A stretch of 64,000 nt of DNA from Anadara kagoshimensis (Eukaryota; Mollusca; Bivalvia; Arcoida; Arcidae), in NCBI GenBank assembly GCA_021292105.1, contig CM037874.1, positions 35,204,185 through 35,268,184 on the forward strand, in the 5' to 3' direction. The translations under genes were made by a program, and so were the position numbers. Position 1 is the first letter of the stretch. Each line of letters opens with the position of its first letter. This document shows, piece after piece, positions 1 through 10,679 of this stretch. The notes beneath the pieces are model-generated. The model had not been told where the DNA came from. It ran no database searches and saw only the letters and a list, made by a program, of their open reading frames with translations.

Positions 1-59
1 AAGTCTTGCCCATGGATTTATAAAATCTATTTTAATGTATAACTCTGTCTATATTTCAG

Positions 60-196
60 TTGATTATTCTTCTATGTATGGTCAGCAGTACGATAACATG
101 CCTAGGCTACAGGATACCGACTCACTGAGGGGGAGTATGAATGTAGTGGAACACCAACAAGCTTACTACGAAACACAACACGGTAATTATCACTAA
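60..196 (+). CDS. Terminal coding exon of an unidentified gene (partial)
   Basis: A pyrimidine-rich tract ending in CAG at 57-59 precedes an open frame that starts with two split-codon bases and runs 44 codons from 62 to a TAA at 194-196. The encoded tail is polar and rich in Tyr, Gln, Asn and Met. It contains YGQQYDN and ends in QHGNYH. No domain is recognisable, and such a tail would suit the cytoplasmic end of an adhesion or scaffold protein. The rest of the gene lies left of the window. The exon call rests on the splice acceptor, the clean frame and a composition unlike the surrounding AT-rich DNA. The tail does not resemble that of the class C receptor at 18-24 kb. Confidence 0.5.
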
Positions 197-208
197 TCAG
201 TGTATGTC

Positions 209-347
209 TGGCCACATTTGGGTCTTAATTCAGATAGGACCTGAAAAGGCGATGGTCCTGGTCCTAGGGCTGAGGCTGACCACATTTGGGTCCTAATACA
301 AATAGGACCTGATAAGGTGATGGTCCTAGTTCCAATGGGGGTGAGGC
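209..347 (+). repeat. 69-bp tandem duplication in the putative 3' UTR
   Basis: Two adjacent diverged units both contain CCACATTTGGGTC and ATAGGACCTGA followed by GATGGTCCT. The first starts near 209 and the second near 277. They directly follow the terminal exon and are probably transcribed in its 3' UTR. Confidence 0.75.
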
Positions 348-1055
348 ACTTTGGCTAAAAACCCTGAATTCACTTGTTGTTGGTGCATGGCAGTGAAATT
401 CCCATAGCTCAAGTTTTTTGGCAGATAGTTTTGCTTTTGTAGTGTGCTCAGAGCCATGTGGCAAGGGTTTTTTAGTGTGCCACCCTTACCATAATAAATG
501 GTAACAATTTTTAATGTCTGTTCCAAACTGCCCCATTACTTTCTTTTCTAGATGCTAGGTACTTGCCAAGAAAACAGTCACTACTTGTTTTCAAGTGTTA
601 GAAAGTTTGTCAGTTTGCTTGCCGAAAGTAGTTTGTTTTCTTCAGACACTGCAATTTCTACCACCATCATCCATTAAATAACCACCTGCAAATAAGTGAA
701 AGAATATTGACTGGGGACATAAAATCCCATAACCCCATTACTCCACTCTCATGACTCTTGTCTGTAAAATAAAATCCAGTACGGTCAATCTGTATATGGA
801 ATGAAAGATGGTGGATAGATCTATGCTTTGTTAGAAGTATTCACCCAACAACAATTAAACTTTGTTGACATTTGTGTGCCACTTTTCTAGAAAACTATTT
901 AACAGATCTACAGATCTTTATGAAACTTCACCGGAACAATCTGTGGGAGCAGTAGATGTGCCATTTGCTATTCTTACTTTGATTTGGGTTTTCCCAGTTT
1001 TGGTTCATTTTTTTAGGGGGGGGGGAATTTTTAAATGGCATCCTATTTCAGTTAT
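348..1055. other. Unassigned AT-rich stretch, possible 3' UTR
   Basis: No convincing exon, RNA gene or repeat is visible. An AATAAA-like hexamer near 768 could serve the upstream gene. A G-run lies near 1016-1025. Confidence 0.3.
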
Positions 1056-1318
1056 TATACCCCCACAAAATAGTTTGAGGGAGGTATATAGTAATCACCA
1101 TGTCTGTCTGTCTATCCATCTGTCTGTGTAAAATAGTGTTCAGGCCATATCTCATCAATGCTATGGAGGACTCTCGTGAAATTTCACATGAATAATCTTC
1201 ATGGTCCAAAGATGTGTCATGACCTTGAATCAAGGTCATATTGGAAAGGTCAAGGTTGCAGGAAAACTTTACATGTTGGGGGCAGGGGGTATTTGGCTCT
1301 CAAGAGACAGTTCTAGTT
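1056..1318 (+). repeat. Dispersed repeat family A, copy 1
   Basis: The copy starts with TATACCCCCACAAA and AGTTTGAGGGAGGTATATAG. It continues with a TGTCTG run and a GACCTTGAATCAAGGTC palindrome, and ends with GGCTCTCAAGAGACAGTTCTAG. The same blocks occur in the same order at 60293-60522 (plus), 46600-46830 and 44340-44480 (minus), and as a variant at 59628-59842. I see no coding capacity or clear terminal repeats, so the element class is unknown. Confidence 0.75.
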
Positions 1319-1640
1319 ATAACTGGATTAATTTAGTATCTTCTAGTCTCCTGCTTATTTTGACTTCTGACTAGCATATTAATCGTTTTCTTAATTATTT
1401 TTGTCATTTACCTAATTTTTATATTATTTTAATATATTGTTATCATGCAATTGCAGTTCGGTCAAAGTAAACAAACTAGGTAAATTTTTGTATTCAGCTT
1501 ATAAACCAGGACAAACCTTGTTTCTAACTATGACCTGTTTATCCATCTAATCATTTGTACCCAGTATACTTACTTAATTTGCTAATAAATAATGAACATG
1601 TTTATATATTTTAACATTGTTGTTATTAATAATATTATCG

Positions 1641-1872
1641 TCGACCGTCCTAAAATCGAGAGCGTCCTAAGATTCGAGGCCATTTTTGTTTTCAGTTATT
1701 ATATGCGAGTATCGTCTCTGCAGTGACGATTTCGTGCATTAAAGACAAAATTTAGGTATTTACTGTGAAACTATCCAGAAAAATCGGTTGTCTTTTTTCA
1801 GCTCTCAAATTCTTGTTGCCTTAGCAAATTTAGTTCGTTTTCTATTAGAGTCTCGAATCACGGACGGTCGAG
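1641..1872. mobile_element. Short terminal-inverted-repeat element (MITE-like)
   Basis: TCGACCGTCC at 1641-1650 is mirrored by GGACGGTCGA at 1862-1871, giving a non-coding ~230-bp unit flanked by AATATTA-type sequence on both sides. It is richer in CpG than its surroundings. The short TIR makes this a moderate call. Confidence 0.5.
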
Positions 1873-3383
1873 GCTAATATAATATTATTATTACTGGTAT
1901 TATTATAATTATTTTATTATCATTATTGTGACATCCATATATTTATACATGTATATACCCTATAACTATATGTTTATATGTATATGAGTGTACTTAATGC
2001 AGTTACTATTATTATTTTTAATAATATAATATCCTGTATGTAACATTTTATAGTATAAAAAGGCACAATTTCAGAATTTCTAAATTTAAATGATACTCAA
2101 CTTGCCCACCAATCAAAATTGGAGGCAGTTTTGGTTTTTTTGCTGCCAAGTTGCGGAGTCAAAAGAGACTCGAAGTGTGCAGAACATCTTTTCTTTTGTC
2201 AGTCTGTCATTTAGGCAAATGTGTTTTCTAGACACTTTTCTGATATTCTTTTTTTTTTTAAATTTAATATCCATGACAAGTCACAGAATGAGTTCAAATT
2301 TTATTCTGGTCCATTAACTTTTTGCTTAGTTATGGCTCTTGGACCTATAAACTCAAGTACTCATTATTTTTATTTTTATTTACCGGGTATATCTATATTA
2401 TGCTTGTGAATATTCATGGTTCCCTGTCAGGGAAAAGTCAGGGAACTTTTCAAAATTTTTTCAAGGCCAGGGAATTTAAAAAATGCTGCCCAGTGAATTT
2501 GAAAAATTAGGAAAAATTAGGACAATGTCAGGAAATTGTCCGTTTATACTTTACCATCATTGCCATGAGCACTGCAGCTAGCAATGTTCCTGTTTAGTAG
2601 TGCTTTAGAATGTCAGGGGGAAAAAATAAAAATCTGTGGGGAAATGACTTGGAATTATGAATGGAGTAAAGTGTGAAACCATGATATTTATTTGATATTT
2701 TTGGTACATTGCTTTACCATGACAAGCTAAGATCAGAAGTTCAAATTTTGCTCAGATCCATCAAACCTATGCTGAGTTATGGCCCTTCAATTTTTTACAT
2801 CTAGCGCATGAAATTTGCATAGTATTGTCATCAATAAATTTATCAGCCAGTAGGGGACAATATTCCTGAATAATACTCTCAGAATGCTTGTCGATTTAAT
2901 AAGTTAGTCTAGCCAATCAATGGCTTCATAAAAAGTTACGCAAATTATTCATAAATGATATTTTTTATTTATTTTCAGTTCATGCAAGGGTGGATTATTG
3001 AAGATAACCCTCATTAGACATTTGTGCTGTATTAATATACATGTATTTGTGGTTTTGAACACTACAATAGCGCAACCATTTTTGAAATGGACTTGGTGGA
3101 TTATAATAGTGCTGTTTTTCCAAAAATAAACATTCCAAAAACATGCATGCAGTGATAGCAATCATTATAAGAAAATTAATTAGTTTCTAAAAAAGTGAAA
3201 AAAAAAATGTGAAATGGTTTCTATGACAGTATAGATGAACACTTGTTACCAGTGTTAGAGTGAATATTGACATATAGCAATCACTGTTAAGTTGTGGATA
3301 TGCATAATACATGTATCATTTTGTTGCTGTAATGATAGTATTTCCTGTGATTTGTTAACAATTATAAGTTGTTGTTAGAATTT

Positions 3384-3631
3384 CAGTGGTGGACCCAGAA
3401 ATTTTGGGGAGGGATCTTTTCCCATTGGTGTGGAAGAATGAGCTAGGGTGTCTTGGGGTCATACTCCCCCCCCCCCCCCCCCCCCCCCCCCCCATAACAT
3501 TTTTTAAATGTAGCTTAAATCGTGTAATTTTATGCAATCTGAACAAGTGACACACACACACACACATAATATTGACAGAAATAATGGGGGTGTGTTCCAA
3601 CCCAATAAAACCCTCCCTGGGTCCACCACTG
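3384..3631. mobile_element. MITE-like element, CAGTGGTGGACCCAG termini, with poly-C tract
   Basis: CAGTGGTGGACCCAG at 3384 is mirrored by CTGGGTCCACCACTG ending at 3631. The interior has an uninterrupted C run (about 3467-3493) and a CA microsatellite. Related copies with CAGNGGCGGATCCAG-type ends lie at 27288-27596, 48107-48387 and 52122-52343. Ends of this kind occur on non-autonomous hAT-like elements. That assignment is an inference, because I found no clear 8-bp target duplication. Confidence 0.65.
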
Positions 3632-5315
3632 ACTTTGTTACAGTAGACATTCCAACCAACTGTTTTGTACAGCTAAATAGCAGAGAAAATATTCTGAACC
3701 TTTTAACTCCCACATTTCCATATCCCTTGACCCTTGACCTTTTTTTGCTCTTATTTTTTCTCACTTTGGAATGTCCCAAAAATCAAAAATTTGGGTTGGT
3801 CTGTTCAAAATAATTTCAAGAGACTTTTCATTATGACATCCCCAGACAATTTTGGATTATAGCATATATATTGGTTTGATAATCAATTTTTTGTAATGTT
3901 CCATTTTCAGGATTGTTGTTTTCTCCCACTTAAGGTTAACATGTGGCCTGACAATTTTTCCATAAAAAGGCTACATAAATATTTTTAATATTTTAAGTGT
4001 GCAAAATAGTTAGGGATTTTGAGAAACGAAATGGTGCGAGATTAGGGTTCTGAGTGAATGTTGAATGTTACATGAATGTTTGGAGTGTGATGATGTAAAA
4101 GAAAATATATATATTTATATCCCCTTCTGTAGTTATAACATTTTTCATGCCAGACATTGCCACAATCATTAGTAATGAGGACAGCGCTATTTAATGGAAA
4201 CCAACCCATAAAAATTTTTCCAGGTTATTTTTGTTTCACATGGACAGAATTGAAAATAAAAAGACTAATTTAGTTTTTTGCTTGACTAAACTAAAAATTT
4301 GACTTGTCCCCCTCATGCAAACCCAGAAACAGACAACCACTTACACACCCACCCACCGACACACACATGCACACGCGTCTGATTTGTAAATCAAAATCAA
4401 ATTTTCATCCAATGAAATGCAACAATAGTGCTGAAGATGTGAAAAGACTATGCAGATTTTTGTTATGTCACTTATGATTGGCTGTCTGAGGTTGCCATGT
4501 GATACAGATATGTAAACAATATAGAACAGTTATGTAAATCTTATATATATATGAGAGAATATATAATATACATTTTGCTTATATGTAAATTATACATGTA
4601 CATTTTTTGCCTGAAGATTTTAAATAAATATTTTGTATATTTTGTACTAAAATTGTGTTTATATCATGTTTTTGACACAGGTTTACCAAGATGATTGTCT
4701 CTAGATAGCTAAATTCTACTGCCCCAACCAAGATTTGACCTTGTGCTCTTAACCTTTGACCTACACACCCTAATATGGTATGTGGCACATCAACTCATGT
4801 TGGTATATATTTGTTCCAAGTTTGATCAAAATCCACCCTGATATATGAAAGTTACCAAGTGGACACAGTTTGACATTGACAGACAGGTTGATTTAAATAT
4901 CCCTTGAAACTAAGTTTGTGGTATATAAATCCCGCTTTTATCTAGACATTGTCCCCACAAATAAAATGGTGTACTTTCAATGTGACTTACTTGACTTATT
5001 TCCATCTCTTCGCAAGGAATATCGGATAATTTACAAGTTCTCTATATTTGCCTTTGTCTGTGGCTACTTTGGTTGCCTCGGTCATTGAATTGTACCCCAG
5101 TTCTTTTCGCTCCCTTTAGATTTTTATTTTCAAAGTCTCCTTGGGTCGTCCATGTTTTCCGACTTCAAATGTAAGCAAGGTAATGTATTGTGTCATGGTT
5201 TTAGACACATCTCAAAATCAATACTATTACCTAGTTTTGTGTTTCATCCAGCCTACTAAACAACCACTCATCTCTTCGCTGGTGGGACTTGGTGTGTTTA
5301 AATTAGGTTGCCAGG

Positions 5316-5568
5316 CCCCAGGTTCACAATCATTCCTTAAATAAGATTTTCCTTCACTTAATGTCACAAATTTTGACAATCTGTTGGAACTGTGAATGTT
5401 TATTTTTTAAGAAACTAAATGCAAATATTATAAGCGTGAAGCGAGATTCAAAATGACACCTTAAATTCTGAAATACATGTATCTCAACAATTCCTAAAAT
5501 TATTCAGATTTAAAATTTGCCAGATAAGTAAAATCTTAGTTAAGTAATGATTGTGAAACCGGAGCCCG
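5316..5568. mobile_element. MITE family B (GTTTCACAATCATTCC ends), copy 1
   Basis: The left end reads CCCCAGGTTCACAATCATTCC. The right end reads AATGATTGTGAAACCGGAGCC. The interior carries the mirrored AAGATTTTCCTT / TAAAATCTTA blocks typical of the family. Other copies lie at 40790-41525 (interrupted), 49163-49426, 49441-49688 and 62002-62280. There is no coding capacity. Confidence 0.75.
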
Positions 5569-5574
5569 ATTTCA

Positions 5575-5923
5575 AAGTTTTTTACTTTGCTTTGTGATTG
5601 TGATTTAGGCATGGATAGGTATGTTTGTTTTTACTTTGCTTTTGAATTGTGATTTGGATATGGATAGGTATGTTTGTTTTTACTTTGCTTTTGGATTGTG
5701 ATTTGGACATGGATCGGTATGTTTGTTTTTACTTTGCTTTGTGATTGTGATTTGGACATGGATCGGTATGTTTGTTTTTACTTTGCTTTTGGATTGTGAT
5801 TTGGATATGGATAGGTATGTTTGTTTTTACTTTGCTTTTGGATTGTGATTTGGACCTAGGTCGGTATGTTTGTTTTTACTTTGCTTTTGAATTGTGATTT
5901 GGATATGGATCGGTATGTTTGTT
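5575..5923 (+). repeat. 49-bp minisatellite, about 7 units
   Basis: The unit contains TTTTTACTTTGCTTT, GATTGTGATTTGGA and GGTATGTTTG. It is repeated about seven times with few substitutions. Two further units lie at 6717-6827. Single diverged copies occur at 17885-17945 and 49915-49975 (plus) and, with flanking sequence, at 22660-22790, 27970-28110 and 51525-51640 (minus). The array therefore probably expanded from one end of dispersed family C. Confidence 0.85.
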
Positions 5924-7607
5924 GTTGACTTGAAAAAGAAAGTCAAAACCCTTTGAGGATTGTCATCTGATCTCTGTAACCATTATATATCTGTCAGGGA
6001 AAGGAAATATGTAGCTGAAAATATAATGGGCAGTAAAAGACACACCAACCAAAACATGACAACAAATACTTGAAATAAAAGACTAGAGACACAAGATATA
6101 AGCACACATAAAAATGTGTTTGACCGTACCAATAACTCTATACAACAAATGAATGAAATTAAAACATTGGGGGACAAGATGAACACATTGAGATCATTGG
6201 TATCTGGTATATAAAGTCAAGTTGTAGACTGATAGTATCTAAGACCTTTACTGGTAATTACTGCTAAATTTAACCAATTATGTCACTGATTATAGAGGAA
6301 AATATGTGTTTGACAGTAACCAAGAACACAACACGACACATAGTTCAAATAAAAATCATGGAGCACTAAGATTTATACATATCGAGATCATTATTGTAGG
6401 AACCACTCTGTTTGTAACAGTGAAATACTCTTAATATCCATAGAAAATCAAATCCAGGAAACTTCTGTACGCGCATCTGCGATTAGCCCAGAATATATCT
6501 ACACAGGGTAAAACGCTGACGCTACGGGAATTTAACATGTTGAAAAACAAGGCAAATGGCGGCTTCTGTTGCGCAAATGACGTAAAACGTCACCAAGGAC
6601 ATCACTTCCGGTGTAAACTTCACCAATTTCGCCATGTAAAATCCCATTAACGCCAACATTTTTCTTTCTACATACTTTATGATAATCACGGATGCGCATA
6701 CAGATTTCGTGTTAAGGATAGGTATGTTTGTTTTTACTTTGCTTTTGGATTGTGATTTGGGCATGGATCGGTATGTTTGTTTTTACTTTGCTTTTGGATT
6801 GTGATTTGAATATGGATCGGTATGTTTGTTGTTGACTTGAAAAAGAAAGTCAAAACCCTTTGAGGATTGTCATCTGATCTCTGTAACCATTATATATCTG
6901 TCAGGGAAAGGGAATATGTAGCTGAAAATATAATGGGTAGTAAAAGACACACCAACCAAAACATGACAACAAATACTTGAAATAAAAGACTAGAGACACA
7001 AGATATAAGCACGCATAAAAATGTGTTTGATGGTACCAATAACTCTACACAACAAATGAATGAAATTAAAACATTGGGGACAAGATAAACACATTGAGAT
7101 CATTGGTATCTGGTATATAAAGTCAAGTTGTAGACTGATAGTATCTAAGACCTTTACTGGTAATTATGGCTGAATTTAACTAATTATGTCATTGATTATA
7201 TAGTGAAAAATACGTGTTTGACAGTAACCAAGAACACAACACGACAAATAGTTCAAATAAAAATCATGGAGCACTAAGATTTATACATATCGAGATCATT
7301 ATTGTAGGAACCACTCTGTTTGTAACAGTGAAATACTCTTAATATCCATAGAAAATCAAATACAGGAAACTTCTGTACGCGCATCTGCGATTAGCCCAGA
7401 ATATATCTACACAGGGTAAAACGCTGACGCTACGGGAATTTAACATGTTGAAAAACAAGGCGGCTCCTGTTGCGCAAATGACGTAAAACGTCACCAAGGA
7501 CATCACTTCCGGTGTAAATTTCGCCATGTAAAATCCCATTAACGCCAACATTTTCCTTTCTACATACTTTATGATAATCACGGATGCGCATACAGATTTC
7601 GTGTTAA
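5921..7607 (+). repeat. Tandem duplication of ~0.8-0.9 kb around a minisatellite spacer
   Basis: The segment starting GTTGTTGACTTGAAAAAGAA at 5921 recurs at 6828 (offset 907) and stays closely similar to about 6712 and 7607. The 6717-6827 spacer is two units of the 49-bp minisatellite. Both copies carry the same non-genic interior and a truncated or full inverted-repeat element. Small differences include ATGGCGGCTTCTGTT versus GCGGCTCCTGTT. Open frames on the minus strand here are repeat-derived. Confidence 0.85.
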
Positions 7608-7707
7608 GACTAGGTACATGTAAGTCAAAATATCAAACTTTATTCAAATTTATTTGATTTTCTATGGATATAAAGAGTATTTCACTGTCACAGACAGAAT
7701 GGTTCCT
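7302..7707. mobile_element. MITE family D with ~57-bp terminal inverted repeats
   Basis: The left arm at 7302-7360 starts GTAGGAACCACTCTGTTTG and ends AGAAAATCAAA. It is mirrored by the right arm at 7651-7707, which starts TTTGATTTTCT and ends TGGTTCCTAC. About 290 bp separate the arms and there is no transposase. A diverged copy at 41033-41493 is flanked by TA. That suggests a Tc1/mariner-type origin, which is an inference. A left-truncated copy ends at about 6714. Confidence 0.75.
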
Positions 7708-7710
7708 ACA

Positions 7711-8260
7711 GTAGATTATGGCACGCCTCACCAACAAAAGTTCGATAAAGTGCTTTAACGGTCGTTAAAGCGCTTTAACAAATTTAATGTTGCATTAGCG
7801 TCGATAACAAGAACAAAATTTCCACTATTTTTATTTAACGAACGATAAATGGATATTGATTCGATAAAGTGCTTTAACGACCGATAAAGCGATTTACCGT
7901 TCGTTAAAGCGCTTTACCGTTCGTTAAAACGCTTTACCGTTCGTTAAAGCGCTTTATCGAGATTTTAGAGCTTATTACCGATATTTATATTGCATTACCG
8001 AATTATCGAACTCGCAGAAAGTCTATTACCGTTTATCGAAAAATTCAGCCAATCAGAGGGCGTGTAACAAAAGAATTACAGACGTTTCGTCCCATAGGAC
8101 TTTTCGTCCCATGCCATTTCGTAATATTTTAATGACTTTTTAGAGATTTTATTAATTTATCTATTTATTTATTTTTGTTTTTTTACTGTGTTATAAATAA
8201 AATTTAGGACTTTTCGTCCCATGACATTTCGTAACATTTTAATGACTTTTTAAAGAGGTT

Positions 8261-8311
<51 letters not shown>

Positions 8312-9696
8312 TTTTTTACTGTGTTATACTGAATAAAATTTAGTTACATATATATATTTAATTTCCCTTTTGTCTTTTTTTAAAGGGGGGTGATTAAGGT
8401 ATATATGTGAATACATCTTTATTTTTTATATGAATTTAACTAACTACAAGTTTATGCCAGTAAACTATCTTTTCTCTCGCTTTATCATTAAATAAACTTT
8501 AAAGCCATAAAATCTCGGGATTTCATTTTTTTTAATACCAATAAAAACAAAACACGTGTTTCCACAAGCTTTTATTGTTCAGTTGATGGAAACGTTCTAC
8601 AAACATGAGGGAGCGTATGTGGGACTTATATCACTTTTACTTATCGTGATGTCCCGCTTATAGAAATGTAAGACTTAGAGTGACATATTGTTGAAAAATG
8701 GCAATGTTCAAAAAGTATGCATAAAATATAAAAAAATATGATGCAGAAAATACTTTAATAAGATGTGCACATGTCCAATATGTAATAATAACATCATGCA
8801 AATTTAGTTTCCGACTTAGTGGAGGTGTACATGTTCAATGAATATAATAAATTGGTATAACGAATGTATAATGCCAGGACGAAAAGTACTCCATGAGTCC
8901 GAATATAGCATGAAACATACTGTAAAAATTACTTAATGTTATGGTACATCTTAAAAATGTGGAAAGAAAAGTCCCCAAAAAGTTAACGAAATATCATGGG
9001 ACGAAAAGCCCTATGGTACGAAACGTCTTAGAAGTATGGGACGAAAAGTCCTGAATATGGTACGAAATGACATGGGACGAAAAGTCCTATGGGACGAAAC
9101 GTCTTGCTAAAATTGTATCAAGTTAATAAAAGTTAAATTAAACACATGGAATGAACTGATGATCTATACCTGCAATTTCTACATCTTATCGAACTTACTG
9201 ACTTTCTTTTCGTCTAGTAAATATAAATATATAATATATATAGATAAATTAATACATATAAATCTTACCTTGTCCCTCCATAATTCTCTCTTAGTTGATT
9301 CCCGATTAAAAAAAATCCCACGACTTTCGTATCCAGTAATGAAGCCATTTGAGTAGATCTACCTTGGAATGACAGCCGATTGGATTACGAAAATTGACCA
9401 TACATCGACAACACTGAACACTAATGTACCAATCGATGATTGATTGTCTTATTACAAAGTTTTTAATACCTCTTGTGATTTTAATGGGTCAATTAAATCA
9501 GGCGAAACTAAAAAAATCAACAAGAATATGCGGGAAAGATACAATGATCGTCCATATTTAAAACAGGTTTTGTAACCATGTTTGCGCCAAAAAACTACAG
9601 TATCTGTTGTTATTATTATTATTATTATTTTGTAACCGGCTTGGTCCATGTGGATGCAAATGCCGTTAAAGTTACAATTACCATATTATTAAAAGC

Positions 9697-9745
<49 letters not shown>

Positions 9746-10077
9746 CTATCGTGTTGATGAAGTGGTATCCAGGGACAATCAATGTAAATCATGCGATTAG
9801 CCAATCAAAACGCTCGTTACATATCTAACCATGACACATATCGTATTCATATCGCATTAACGAATTATCGGACACATTCTTCATTACCGTTCGATAATTT
9901 TTAAAGACCGTTAAATCGCTTTATCGGTCGTTAAAGCGCTTTATCGAATCTATATCCATTTATCGTTCGTTAAATAAAAATAGTGGAAATTTTGTTCTTG
10001 TTATCGACGCTAATGCAACATTAAACTCGTTAAAGCACTTTATCGAACTTTTGTTGTCGAGGCGTGCCATAGTAGAT
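7711..10077. mobile_element. 2,355-bp non-autonomous DNA element with long TIRs and 6-bp TSD
   Basis: The element runs 7717-10071. Its perfect 13-bp ends TATGGCACGCCTC / GAGGCGTGCCATA are flanked by the direct repeat GTAGAT (7711-7716 and 10072-10077). Behind the ends lie long inverted arms (about 7717-8040 and 9780-10071) built of repeated CGTTAAAGCGCTTTA / CGATAAAGCGCTTTA palindromic motifs. No transposase frame is visible. The interior has a second inverted-repeat element (8080-9104), a TTTA microsatellite at 8256-8313 and a GA run at 9703-9742. The superfamily is not assigned. Confidence 0.8.
8080..9104. mobile_element. Nested inverted-repeat element with GGGACGAAAAGTCC iterons
   Basis: The left end AGACGTTTCGTCCCATAGG and next block CTTTTCGTCCCATG are mirrored at 9060-9104 by CATGGGACGAAAAGTCC and ATGGGACGAAACGTCT. 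Extra copies of the GGGACGAAAAG motif sit near 8206-8222 and 8997-9050, like subterminal binding-site clusters. The 1.0-kb unit has no recognised coding sequence and no obvious target duplication. It lies wholly inside the 7717-10071 element. Confidence 0.7.
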
Positions 10078-10286
10078 ATCATATCTGAAGGTGTGACAAT
10101 GACAATAGTAACGAAGAACTCCAAACAACTAATGATAAAAGTAAGAACAATAGGACACAAGATAAACGCACATTAAAATCACGGATTTTAGTGAAAAACG
10201 TGCTGGACAGTAACCAAAAACTATGATTAAAATAGCAACAGAACTCAAGATAATAACATTGATACCACTGATTATAGAAATATGTT

Positions 10287-10621
10287 CTTGACAATAACCA
10301 AGACCACTGCGGTAGCTCAGTTGGTAGAGTGCTCGCTCCGTAAGTTGGAGGTCGTGGCCGACCGGGTCTAGTGGGTAGTGAATATTCTTTCGCCAAGCAC
10401 TACGAAATGAAAGTCACGGTTCTTTCGGATGGGAACTTATAATAAACGAGGTCTTGTCACGGTGGGCTTGGCACGCTACAGAGCCCTGCTGTATAATGCC
10501 ATCAGCGCAATGCACATGCAAAATTTCTGCACTTTCGCCTATAGCTGGCGACGTCTCGATATAAGTGAAATATTCTGGACGTTAACCACCATTACTCAAC
10601 TCAACTTGACAATAACCAAGA
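10287..10621 (+). mobile_element. tRNA-derived SINE with 17-bp target-site duplication
   Basis: The ~300-bp body (10304-10604) starts with a tRNA-like head that has an A-box-like GGTAGCTCAGTTGGTAGAG and a degenerate B-box region. A conserved 3' part follows (CACGGTGGGCTTGGCACGC, then ATAGCTGGCGACGTCTCGAT, then AAGTGAAATATTCTGGACG). The 17-bp direct repeat CTTGACAATAACCAAGA lies at 10287-10303 and 10605-10621, the mark of LINE-machinery insertion. Related copies occur near 23.7, 27.6, 29.4, 32.0, 42.0 and 44.5 kb. Confidence 0.85.
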
Positions 10622-10679
10622 ACTCCATAATGATTGAAATAAAAGCAATGGAACACACTGATTAAGTACTATGCGCCCA

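Noticed and set aside
6522..7581. Two similar 80-codon minus-strand frames as duplicated genes
   Set aside because: They lie in copies of a dispersed inverted-repeat element (also at 41 kb, where the frame is broken) inside a tandem duplication.
10304..10375. Functional tRNA gene
   Set aside because: The acceptor and T-arm pairing is degenerate, and it is the head of a SINE with target duplications.
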